From positions 1 through 34,236 of the forward strand of contig JAJEPU010000036.1 in assembly GCA_020686985.1 (NCBI GenBank): a DNA stretch of 34,236 nt, given 5' to 3'. A model generated the notes under the pieces. That model was not told the origin of the DNA and did not search any database. It saw only the letters and a list, made by a program, of their open reading frames with translations. The translations under genes and the position numbers were made by a program. The DNA comes from Brotaphodocola catenula (GTDB lineage: Bacteria; Bacillota; Clostridia; Lachnospirales; Lachnospiraceae). Shown piece by piece: positions 7,480-15,297 of the stretch (position 1 is the stretch's first letter; the number at the start of each line of letters is the position of its first letter).

Positions 7480-9428
7480 CACACGTCCTTCTCCTTCCCC
7501 GCATCCACCGTATTTCTAATATTCCCTGTGTTTCCTATATTGCTTGTATTCCGTACATTTCCTGTATGTGCTGAATTCTCTGGTCTCTCCGCCTTCTGCT
7601 CTTTCTCTATCTTCTGCTCTTTCTCTTTTTTCTCCTTTTCTAAGATCTCTGAATACGGCACTGCCGGCAGATGAATCCGGATCGTTGTTCCCTCATCCGG
7701 CTCCGACTCAATCTCAAGTCCGTAAGTCTCTCCAAAATAAAGACGAATTCTCTCGTTCACATTTTTGACTCCGATTCCAGACCCCCGCTTTGAGGAGACA
7801 TGAGGCGTTGTCGAAGTCAGAAGACTCTCTGCCTGCTCCTGCGTCATGCCAAGACCATTGTCCTGAATCGTAAAGCACAGCCCGCTCTCCTCCGTCTCCA
7901 CGCGCACAAGAATTTCGCCGTCCCCATCCATGAATTCCATCCCGTGATAGATTGCATTCTCGACGAGGGGCTGGAGCATGAGCTTTAGACTCGCCATCTC
8001 AAGCGTCTCCGGATCTGCCTCAATCTCATAAGTGAACTTGTTCTTAAAACGCATCTGCTGAATCATCAGATAGTTTCGCACATGCTCAAGTTCATCCTTC
8101 ACCGGAATGATGCTTCTGCCCTTGCTTAAACTGATGCGGAAAAACCGCGCAAGTGCCGTCACGACTTTGACTGCCTCCGCCTTCTGCTCATTCTCGATCA
8201 TCCAGACGATGATGTCGAGTGTATTATAGAGGAAATGTGGGTTGATCTGGGATTGGAGCGTGTCAAACTCACTCTTTCGCTTTGACTCGTGTTCTGCCAC
8301 AATATCGTCCATCAGCACCCGAATCTGCTTTGCCATGCTCCGGATCGATCTTCCGAGATGGCGAATCTCATACGAACCACCCTCATAGACCTTCGTGTCA
8401 AGTTCTCCCGCCTCAAGCGCATTTACCGACTTTTCAAGCTCCTGAATCGGTGTTGTGATCCGCGAGGAGATGAAGCTGTTGATGATAATCAAGACAAAGA
8501 GGAAAAATGCGAGAATAAAGATCAAAAACAGATTTGTTTTGATCATATTGAGCGTGATTCCGTGCTCCGGCGTCACCCCGACAATCCTCCATCCCGTATA
8601 TCCGACGCTCTTAACCGTGATCTCCCGCTTTCCCCCGAGATACGTTTCCCGGTAAGCTCCATCCCGGTAGGCGGATGCCGACTCAAGGTTCTCCTGCACA
8701 ATCCCCGACTCGATCAACTGCATCTGCGGATGGTAAATCAGCTCCCCTCCGCTTCCGATCATGTAGAGATACCCCTGGTTTCCGAGTGTGATGTTATCAA
8801 GCAGTTGTTGAAGACTGCCGTAGCCGACATCGAGAAGCAAAACACCCTGCTCCGTCGACGTTCCCCGCGTGATCTCGACTGCACGGGAGACTGTGATCAC
8901 CCAGCGATACTGATTTTCACTGTTATCAAAAATGTACTGCACATGAGGAATTGTAAAGTGCACATTATCTGTCCGCTCAAGCGTCTCCTGAAACCAGTCC
9001 TCCTGCGTCACATCAAGGTCCGACTTTAATCTCGCAGCGGGAACTGCCTGCAACAGTTCCCCCTCCCGCGACAAAAGAGCAATATTTAAAACCGTATCCT
9101 TGTTGTTGTCATAGAGAATCGTCATCTCCCGATTCATCACATCGGACCTCACATCTGAGGTTACATCCGCATTCTTGACAACTCCGTAATAGAGTGAGTC
9201 CGACAATTTCATGATCGTGCGCAGATATGAGTCGACCGAGCGATTGACCATTGTGATCATTCCCTGGTTTTCCTCGAGAATCGTCGCCGTCATCTGACCG
9301 GACAGACGCCCGTAGAGCGAAATTCCGATCAGAATCATTGCCGAGAGCGCACTGACCGTAAAATACAGATAAATCGTATTTCGGATGCCGAGATCTCCCC
9401 ATCGCCCGCTTCCTTCCCGTTTTTTCAT
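7479..9428 (-). CDS. YesM-family sensor histidine kinase
   Basis: 649 residues. Order of parts: transmembrane helix 1 (about 18-40), extracytoplasmic Cache-type sensor region (45-295), transmembrane helix 2 (296-322), HAMP (323-375), His_kinase domain with the phospho-acceptor in NPHFLYNTL (His398), and HATPase with the N-box ENAIYHG (Asn491) and DNGLGM (Asp523). This is a typical LytS/YesM sensor that phosphorylates a YesN-type regulator, here the gene just upstream. The last 55 residues are a non-conserved tail: Lys/Glu-rich, then repeats of the GN-I/V-RNT type, encoded by short degenerate repeats at about 7485-7640. That tail is unlikely to be catalytic. It lies 22 bases behind the regulator and is coupled to the next gene. 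Confidence 0.93.
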   Translation of the reverse strand: MKKREGSGRWGDLGIRNTIYLYFTVSALSAMILIGISLYGRLSGQMTATILEENQGMITMVNRSVDSYLRTIMKLSDSLYYGVVKNADVTSDVRSDVMNREMTILYDNNKDTVLNIALLSREGELLQAVPAARLKSDLDVTQEDWFQETLERTDNVHFTIPHVQYIFDNSENQYRWVITVSRAVEITRGTSTEQGVLLLDVGYGSLQQLLDNITLGNQGYLYMIGSGGELIYHPQMQLIESGIVQENLESASAYRDGAYRETYLGGKREITVKSVGYTGWRIVGVTPEHGITLNMIKTNLFLIFILAFFLFVLIIINSFISSRITTPIQELEKSVNALEAGELDTKVYEGGSYEIRHLGRSIRSMAKQIRVLMDDIVAEHESKRKSEFDTLQSQINPHFLYNTLDIIVWMIENEQKAEAVKVVTALARFFRISLSKGRSIIPVKDELEHVRNYLMIQQMRFKNKFTYEIEADPETLEMASLKLMLQPLVENAIYHGMEFMDGDGEILVRVETEESGLCFTIQDNGLGMTQEQAESLLTSTTPHVSSKRGSGIGVKNVNERIRLYFGETYGLEIESEPDEGTTIRIHLPAVPYSEILEKEKKEKEQKIEKEQKAERPENSAHTGNVRNTSNIGNTGNIRNTVDAGKEKDV

Positions 9429-9450
9429 AAATCCTCCCTCTTTAGCCTAT

Positions 9451-11046
9451 CTACTGTGCCTGACGGAAGCGGGTCGGAGAGACTCCAAAACGCTTCTTGA
9501 ACACATAGCTGAAATAATTCTGCTCCTGATAGCCGACTTTCTGAGCGATGATGTAAGTCTTGTCATCCGTCGTATTTAAAAGCTCGACCGCCTTGTCAAG
9601 GCGCAGTTGCGTCAGATATCCCACATACGTCTGACCTGTCTCCTTCTTAAACATCGTGGAAAAGTACGCGGGACTCAGGTGAAGCTGACGGCAGACCATC
9701 TCAACAGAGAGATCCGGATTCTGGTAATTCTCCTGAATGTACTGCTTCGCATCGAGAATCATGCGCTTTGCCGTGTTGTCTCTCTCCCGTCCCATCATCT
9801 CACTGATTCGACATGCCGTCCGGATCAGCCACTCCTCAAACTCTTCCCGATTCTGCATCGCGTCCGGAATCTCCTGATATTTCTCCGGAACCTGCAACAC
9901 CTCGGACGCATTGAGGTCATACTGCTGAATCAGGCGCATCAGCACATTGATCACCGCCATCATGTAGATCTGCTGTTGGCGCACATGCACCTTTGCGTCT
10001 TCCATCCGCGCCGTGATCTGCTGCACCATCTCCTCGATCTTTTCTCTCCCGCCAAATTTGATTGCACCGATCAGTTCTGCCTCTTCTTTCGCATCAAACT
10101 GGAGTTTTCCGCGGTTGACCGGCTCCATATCGTTGATGTAGATCGTGCTTCCCGGTCCCACAATCGCCTTGTATCCGAGCGCATCAACTGCCGATTGATA
10201 CGAAGCTCCAAGTTCTTCTAAGCTCTGACTGCTGTGTCCGATTCCGATCGTGACCGTGACTTCCAGAATTCTCCGACACTCCTTACAGATGTCACCAAGC
10301 TGATCAATCAGGGCTGTCTTTGTCTTGTCATCATCGATTGCGACGATCAGGGCCAGACCTTCGGAAGTTGCAAAGACTGCATTTCGGCAATAAGGTTTTA
10401 AGTTATCCTCAATCAGACGGCGCACCGAGATCGGAATCAGTTCCTGATGATGGGCGAGGGGACCGGCTTCCGGCTCAATCCCGATCACTGCCGTGACCCA
10501 CTTGCGCGCGCCGATAAGATCGATCTCATACTCTTTGAGACGCTTCTCGGTGTCCTCCTTGCCATTCCCACTGATGAGTTCATTCAAAAACAGCTCTCTG
10601 AGAATCGGAAGGCTTTTCAGGTAACTGTCCCGCAAAAGATCGAGATTTCTTCTCTGTTCAATCTCCTTGTCCAGATTTTCACGGACGCGCGTCAGAATCT
10701 CCGTGAGTTCCTCCACGTTGACAGGCTTTAAAATGTACTCCGTCACATTCAGCTTGATCGCCTGCTGTGCATACTCGAAATCATCGTATCCGGAAAAAAT
10801 CAGCACCTTCATCGACGGATATTTCTGCCTGATCTTTGCAATCAGTTCCAGCCCATCCATGTAGGGCATGCGGATGTCAGTCATGACCACATCCGGCTCA
10901 AGCTGTTCAATCTTCTCAAGTGCATCCTGCCCGTTCTCGGCATCCCCCACAACCTCAAATCCGAGCGTCTCCCAATTGATTTTTTTGATGATTCCCTTTC
11001 TGACTTCCTCCTCGTCATCCACAAGAATAATTCGATATAACCCCAT
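9451..11046 (-). CDS. YesN-family response regulator with AraC DNA-binding domain
   Basis: 531 residues from the ATG at 11046. The N-terminal receiver domain has the acidic pair in LVDDEEE, phospho-acceptor Asp57 in MTDIRMPY and the conserved Lys in ILKPVN. A middle region of about 280 residues, common in YesN proteins, has no named motif. The C-terminal 100 residues form a two-helix-turn-helix AraC domain (LSVEMVCRQLHLSPAYFSTMF and the YFSYVFKKRFGVSPTRFR signature). It should activate the sugar uptake genes when phosphorylated by the adjacent kinase. The start is favoured over the upstream in-frame ATG because GGGAGA lies about nine bases before it and the protein begins directly with the receiver strand. 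No strong promoter is visible in the 137 bases upstream, so read-through from cobD is possible. Confidence 0.93.
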   Translation of the reverse strand: MGLYRIILVDDEEEVRKGIIKKINWETLGFEVVGDAENGQDALEKIEQLEPDVVMTDIRMPYMDGLELIAKIRQKYPSMKVLIFSGYDDFEYAQQAIKLNVTEYILKPVNVEELTEILTRVRENLDKEIEQRRNLDLLRDSYLKSLPILRELFLNELISGNGKEDTEKRLKEYEIDLIGARKWVTAVIGIEPEAGPLAHHQELIPISVRRLIEDNLKPYCRNAVFATSEGLALIVAIDDDKTKTALIDQLGDICKECRRILEVTVTIGIGHSSQSLEELGASYQSAVDALGYKAIVGPGSTIYINDMEPVNRGKLQFDAKEEAELIGAIKFGGREKIEEMVQQITARMEDAKVHVRQQQIYMMAVINVLMRLIQQYDLNASEVLQVPEKYQEIPDAMQNREEFEEWLIRTACRISEMMGRERDNTAKRMILDAKQYIQENYQNPDLSVEMVCRQLHLSPAYFSTMFKKETGQTYVGYLTQLRLDKAVELLNTTDDKTYIIAQKVGYQEQNYFSYVFKKRFGVSPTRFRQAQ

Positions 11047-11183
11047 TCTGTCTCTTCTCCCTTCTGCCATTTACCGATTTGCTTCTGTTTTGCGTTTTTT
11101 TCGTCTGTTTGCGTCTTTTTGTCATTTACGGATTCGTCTGTTCTGTTTCTTTGAATTGAATTTGTCTGTTTATTTGGCTCTGC
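11047..11183 (-). repeat. Degenerate direct repeats between cobD and the response regulator
   Basis: On the minus strand the motif AACAGAC followed by A/G-rich sequence recurs at least three times (near 11103-11110, 11136-11142 and 11164-11171 on the plus strand). The string GTAAATG also recurs in a similar setting at about 11070 and 11125. The repeats are imperfect and unevenly spaced. They could be regulator sites for the sensor operon or simply the same short-repeat drift found elsewhere in the window. Confidence 0.4.
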
Positions 11184-12311
11184 TTACTTTTTTACTTCTT
11201 CTGCTTCTTTTGCCTCTTTCAGTGCCTGCAAAAGTTTTTTGTTCTCCGCTTCCGTCCGCACGCAGATGCGATAAGATCCCGCTCCCACTCCCCGGTAATT
11301 TGCACAATCGCGAATCAGAATCTTTCTCTCCATGCAAAACGAAAACAGCGTCTCCGGATTGTTCTTTTCCCCCTGTGACTCCCACGGAACTTCAAAAAAC
11401 AGAAAATTCGCCTCCGACGGATAGATCCGATAACCAAGTGCCTGCATGCAATCGCTGATTCGTTCTCTCTCACTTCGAATCAGAGCATGCGCTTGCTTTA
11501 CATACGCCTCTCCCTGATTGCTAAGACAGGCAAGTCCGGCTTTCTGCGCCGGAAGAGAGACATTCCACGGCTGACGACGCTCGCGAAGACGCACTTTCCA
11601 ACTTGGATCTGCGACGAGCAGATATCCGAGTCGTAGTCCGGCAATCGCATAGGTCTTTGTGAATGCACGAAGAACGATCAGGTTCTTGTGCGAAGTCTCT
11701 CCCTGTCGAAGAAGCGGAATCATCGAAGTTCGATCCGGTTCATCAAGAAACTCCTGAAAACACTCATCGACGACGAGAAGAATGTTCTTTTTCTCACAGA
11801 GCTTTGCGAGTTCCTCAAGCTCTGATCGACTCACACTGATTCCGGTCGGGTTGTTCGGATTGCAAAAAAAGATCAGATCCAGATCCGATTTTTCTGCGAC
11901 TGTCTGACAGAGCGCTCCCATGTCCGGTCGAAAATCCTGTTCGCGCGAAAGAAAAAAATGCTCCACCTGACACCCCACACTCCCAAGCGCAAACTCGTAC
12001 TCCGAAAATGTCGGTGCGAGAACCATTGCCCGCTTCGGGCGCATACTATTTACGAGCTGATAAATCAGATCGCCCGCTCCGTTTCCACAGATCACTTGAG
12101 TCTCGCCCAGATCGTGAACTTCTGCGAGGCGGCGACAGAGTCTCCGACACTCCGGATCGGGATAACGATCCAGCGACAAAATGCTGTCTGCGACTGCCGT
12201 TTTGACAAAATCCGGTACTCCAAGTGGATTGATATTCACCGAATAATCGAGATATTCTCCACTCGTTTGCTCCTCATAATTTAAAATCCCGCCATGAAGC
12301 CTCTGATCCAT
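11184..12311 (-). CDS. cobD: Threonine-phosphate decarboxylase (CobD type)
   Basis: 375 residues, fold-type I PLP enzyme of the aminotransferase class I/II family. The start HGGILNYEE and the segment DYSVNINPLG are characteristic of CobD. PLP-site motifs are FCNPNNPTG (near 160-170), VVDECFQEFLD and the Schiff-base lysine in AFTKTYAIAGLRLGY. The enzyme makes (R)-1-amino-2-propanol phosphate for the nucleotide loop of cobalamin. It overlaps the 3' end of cbiB by 31 bases, matching the functional link, since CbiB attaches this product to the corrin. GGGAGG lies seven bases before the ATG. The C-terminal residues are a Lys/Glu/Ala-rich tail. The symbol follows Salmonella usage, not the Pseudomonas one. 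Confidence 0.92.
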   Translation of the reverse strand: MDQRLHGGILNYEEQTSGEYLDYSVNINPLGVPDFVKTAVADSILSLDRYPDPECRRLCRRLAEVHDLGETQVICGNGAGDLIYQLVNSMRPKRAMVLAPTFSEYEFALGSVGCQVEHFFLSREQDFRPDMGALCQTVAEKSDLDLIFFCNPNNPTGISVSRSELEELAKLCEKKNILLVVDECFQEFLDEPDRTSMIPLLRQGETSHKNLIVLRAFTKTYAIAGLRLGYLLVADPSWKVRLRERRQPWNVSLPAQKAGLACLSNQGEAYVKQAHALIRSERERISDCMQALGYRIYPSEANFLFFEVPWESQGEKNNPETLFSFCMERKILIRDCANYRGVGAGSYRICVRTEAENKKLLQALKEAKEAEEVKK

Positions 12312-13291
12312 AACATGCCTCCCACTCCCGCAATCAGGGCTAGAAACGACGCCGTCATCATCAGGCGATTGACCCGAATGATGTCCTGTGCTTCCGCATG
12401 GCGCGTCTCATCCCCGATAAACGGTTTCTTCACCAGTTTTCCAAAATACCACGCATCTCCGGCAAGCCGAAGCCCCAGCGCTCCCGCACATGCTGACTCT
12501 CCCTGTGCGGAGTTCGGGCTCTTATGGCAGTGACGGTCTCTTCGCCAGATCTTCCATGCGCTCTTTCCATCGTATCCCGGCAAAATCCACGCCCCCACAA
12601 CAAAGCAGAGCGCACCAAAACGCGCCGGTATCCAGTTCACGACATCATCGAGATGCGCGGAAATCCTGCCAAAATAGAGATAGCGGTCATTCTTGTAGCC
12701 CACCATCGAGTCGAGCGTGTTGACTGCCTTATAAAAAAATCCCCCGAGAGGACCAAAGAAAAACATCCACATCATCGGCGCAATCACACCGTCCGAGGCA
12801 TTCTCTGCGACCGTCTCGATCGCTGCCTTTGTGATGCCCTCCTCTGAGAGAGGTTTTGTGTCTCTGCCAACGATCATGGAGACCGCATATCTCGCTCCCT
12901 CGACATCTCTGTTTTGAAGTGCCCGACACACTTTCATACTCTCATCCCGAAGCGAGCGCCCTGCAAGAAGCTGTCCGCACATCACTGCCATGATGATTAA
13001 TTTCAACTTGGGATGAATCCAGCATGCTACACAAAGAACCAGCCATGCGCAGAATACGCTGACTGCCGGAACAAGCACGGCAAGTACCCCACCTGCCACA
13101 AGCTCTCCGCCTTCTGTCTTCGGAAAAATCGCCCGAAGCTTTTTCTCCAAAAAGGAGATCAGCCAACCGATTGAGCGAACCGGATGCCACCAGTTCTGCG
13201 GATCTCCGATCAGAAGATCAAGCACGGCTCCCACGCAGAGCACTCCCGCATATTCCGGAATATTTTCCAGTATCTCCCGTAGTATCATCAT
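12281..13291 (-). CDS. cbiB: Adenosylcobinamide-phosphate synthase CbiB
   Basis: 336 residues, membrane protein. Family motifs are visible: LIGDPQNWWHPVRSIGWLI near residues 27-45, GRDTKPLSEEGITKAAIETVAENASDG near 142-168 (shown here in parts: GRDTK, ETVAENASDG), and KAVNTLDSMVGYKND near 188-202. Several hydrophobic helices suit its location in the cytoplasmic membrane. It joins adenosylcobyric acid with the aminopropanol phosphate made by CobD. The start has GAGGA about 11 bases upstream. It follows the short cobU-like gene by about 50 bases and overlaps cobD. Confidence 0.93.
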   Translation of the reverse strand: MMILREILENIPEYAGVLCVGAVLDLLIGDPQNWWHPVRSIGWLISFLEKKLRAIFPKTEGGELVAGGVLAVLVPAVSVFCAWLVLCVACWIHPKLKLIIMAVMCGQLLAGRSLRDESMKVCRALQNRDVEGARYAVSMIVGRDTKPLSEEGITKAAIETVAENASDGVIAPMMWMFFFGPLGGFFYKAVNTLDSMVGYKNDRYLYFGRISAHLDDVVNWIPARFGALCFVVGAWILPGYDGKSAWKIWRRDRHCHKSPNSAQGESACAGALGLRLAGDAWYFGKLVKKPFIGDETRHAEAQDIIRVNRLMMTASFLALIAGVGGMLWIRGFMAGF

Positions 13292-13342
13292 GATTCTTTT
13301 CTTCCTCTTGTTTCTAAATTCATTTTGGATTTCTTTTAAATG

Positions 13343-13738
13343 TTATCGAATCCTCTGCGGGATTCCGCAGATCATGCGAAATACCTGATCGGCATGCGAA
13401 GCAAAGAGCTGACCTGCGACTCCCGCCTCGTCCCGATACTCGCGCTCAAATGCATCGATCGGGACAATCCCACATCCAACTTCATCGATCGTGACAATCT
13501 CCGGTGCAGATTCAAGAAGTTCTCTTGTGAATACTCGCGGATCGCCCCCCACTTTCATGACGCTTCGCACAAATGCATGAAGATTCAAGATCAGATCTGC
13601 TCCAATCGCCATTTTCGGCTCATCTGAATTGCCATCTGCAATGCGAAATCCATCTTCCTTGCTTTCACTCAAATCATTCAAGCACTGCTTCGCATACTCG
13701 GTCTGCCCCTGCCCGCGTCCTCCGACAATCAAAATCAT
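13343..13738 (-). CDS. Degenerate short CobU-like protein
   Basis: 131 residues, against about 180 for CobU. The N-terminus ILIVGGRGQGQTEYA aligns with the CobU P-loop but lacks the Walker A lysine (GQT in place of GKS). The C-terminal half retains TIDEVGCGIVPIDAFEREYRDE and ends in CGIPQRIR, like CobU proteins. The region that carries the guanylated histidine (RH..R) of CobU is absent. It is therefore unlikely to be a kinase or guanylyltransferase; a regulatory or structural role, or decay, are options. A complete CobU lies two genes upstream (14740-15297). The ATG has AAGGA nine bases before it, and the frame is intact, which speaks against simple decay. Confidence 0.75.
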   Translation of the reverse strand: MILIVGGRGQGQTEYAKQCLNDLSESKEDGFRIADGNSDEPKMAIGADLILNLHAFVRSVMKVGGDPRVFTRELLESAPEIVTIDEVGCGIVPIDAFEREYRDEAGVAGQLFASHADQVFRMICGIPQRIR

Positions 13739-13827
13739 CGTTTTGTTTCCTTTCTCTGCTCAAATATTCTTGCTCACGGCGCATTAAATCTTGTTTCATT
13801 TTGTTTAACCTTGCGTCCATTAATCCA

Positions 13828-14724
13828 TTACCACACAAGCAAGCCGTATCCTGCAACCACCAGATACATCACAAGCTCCGCCGACTGCAAAAAATGTCCT
13901 GCAAGATCACCGGTCATTCCGCCAAACTCATTCACCGCCATATGATAATAATGCCGAAACACCAACAATTCCGCTCCCGCCATCAAAAGTGCCGGAATCC
14001 ATCCCGCAAAATACACAAGAAATGCCATCGCAAGAATCCACCACAGAATCATCGTCTGCTTCACCGTGCGATCTCTTGCCCCCGTCGCAAATGTACTTGC
14101 AAGTCCATTTTTTCTTGCTTTTGGAAATCCCACAACCGACCATCCGCTCAGCGCCCTCGTCATCACATAGATAGCTCCGACTGCCGGAAATGCAACTATT
14201 TTGAGTTCCGACCACGCAGAAAGATAGAGAAGCAGATAAACTCCGTAGCCGATAACAGCAAATGCCCCAGTATTCGGGTCTTTTAAGATCTCAAGTTTTT
14301 TCTCTCGATCCGCAAACGAACTGTGTGCGTCCGTCGTGTCAAGAAATCCATCCATATGAATTCCTCCGGTAATCAACAATGGAATTGCCGTCCCGATACA
14401 GCAGACAGCGATTTCACCGAGTCTGACTTGCTGTGCAATCCACATAAAGACACACACAACCACTCCAATCACAATTCCGATTGCCGGAAAAAAACAGAGC
14501 GCATACTGCATTCCCGCTTCCGTCCACTCCGTTCGTGGCATTGGAATCCTTGAATACATCGAAAAGGCGATGATAAAGCTCTCCCGCCAGTTTCCTTTTT
14601 TCTGTCCTCTATGTTTCTCTTGATTCTCACTGGTTTTCTCTTCGGTGATCGTTTTTTCTGTTTCTTTTTCTCTTTCTTTTTCTGTTTCTTTTTCTTTTTC
14701 TTTCTCTTCCTGATTCTGACTCAT
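13828..14724 (-). CDS. cobS: Adenosylcobinamide-GDP ribazoletransferase (cobalamin synthase) CobS
   Basis: 298 residues. From residue 48 on it matches CobS: SFIIAFSMYSRIPMP at the start of the membrane region, the HMDGFLDTTDAHSS motif with its conserved acidic residues, and DPNTGAFAVIGYG. Several transmembrane helices follow. The enzyme joins adenosylcobinamide-GDP with alpha-ribazole in the membrane, the last or next-to-last step of cobalamin assembly. The first 45 residues are an added Glu/Lys/Thr-rich, highly repetitive extension (EKEKETEKEREKETEK type) absent from usual CobS proteins. A strong AAGGAGG stands just before the start, so the extension is probably translated. It lies 15 bases behind cobU. 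Confidence 0.93.
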   Translation of the reverse strand: MSQNQEEKEKEKETEKEREKETEKTITEEKTSENQEKHRGQKKGNWRESFIIAFSMYSRIPMPRTEWTEAGMQYALCFFPAIGIVIGVVVCVFMWIAQQVRLGEIAVCCIGTAIPLLITGGIHMDGFLDTTDAHSSFADREKKLEILKDPNTGAFAVIGYGVYLLLYLSAWSELKIVAFPAVGAIYVMTRALSGWSVVGFPKARKNGLASTFATGARDRTVKQTMILWWILAMAFLVYFAGWIPALLMAGAELLVFRHYYHMAVNEFGGMTGDLAGHFLQSAELVMYLVVAGYGLLVW

Positions 14725-14739
14725 TCCGATCCCCCTCCT

Positions 14740-15297
14740 TTATCGGATTCTTTTTTTGAGATTAACCGGAATTCCAAATACGACCTCTGTCACCTCATCG
14801 GAAATCTGCGCAAGTTTTCGATTGATCTCTGATAGCAGATCGATATAGCGAAGCGTATCCTCATCGTACTCGCATCCATCTGAAAAGATCTCATTTGTGA
14901 CAATCACAAGATAATCCGTCTGCTCTGCGAGACTCTGCACTCCATCCAGAATTCGCTCACAGATTTCTGTCACACTTCCGCCTTTCTCAAACATCTCATT
15001 TGCGGTGAGATTTGACATACATTCAAGAAGAACGGAAGTGGAAGAATTTGATCGGTGATTCGATTTTTTTCGATAATCTCTCAGGCAAAGAGATTTCAAA
15101 TCCGTCTCACACTCAATCGTCACAAATCCCTTTCCCTGGCGCATCTTTCGGTGTTTCTCGACCCGTCGCCGTCCTTCTTCGCCCCAGACTTTCATCGTCG
15201 CAATATAAAATCGCTCGGAAGCGCCAGACTGCATCACACAATTTTCTGCAAATGCCGATTTCCCACTCCCGCTCCCGCCGGTAATTAGATGAATCAT
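14740..15297 (-). CDS. cobU: Adenosylcobinamide kinase / guanylyltransferase CobU
   Basis: 185 residues from the ATG at 15297. P-loop TGGSGSGKSAFAE at residues 6-18, the VEKHRKMR segment with the histidine that carries GMP (near residue 49), and the VTNEIFSDGCEYDEDTLRYI and VFGIPV motifs of CobU are all present. It phosphorylates adenosylcobinamide and converts it to the GDP form used by CobS. The ATG overlaps the stop of cbiT-cbiA in ATGA and has GGAG ten bases upstream, which decides the start over an in-frame upstream one. A Ser/Asn-rich stretch (KKSNHRSNSSTS) near residue 80 looks like an insertion. Confidence 0.93.
   Translation of the reverse strand: MIHLITGGSGSGKSAFAENCVMQSGASERFYIATMKVWGEEGRRRVEKHRKMRQGKGFVTIECETDLKSLCLRDYRKKSNHRSNSSTSVLLECMSNLTANEMFEKGGSVTEICERILDGVQSLAEQTDYLVIVTNEIFSDGCEYDEDTLRYIDLLSEINRKLAQISDEVTEVVFGIPVNLKKRIR

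Noticed and set aside
14640-14720. The T/C-rich repeated tract as a possible CRISPR or microsatellite array of its own.
   Set aside because: It is the coding sequence of the Glu/Lys-rich CobS N-terminus, with irregular units and no spacers; no CRISPR array, tRNA or rRNA gene was seen in the window.
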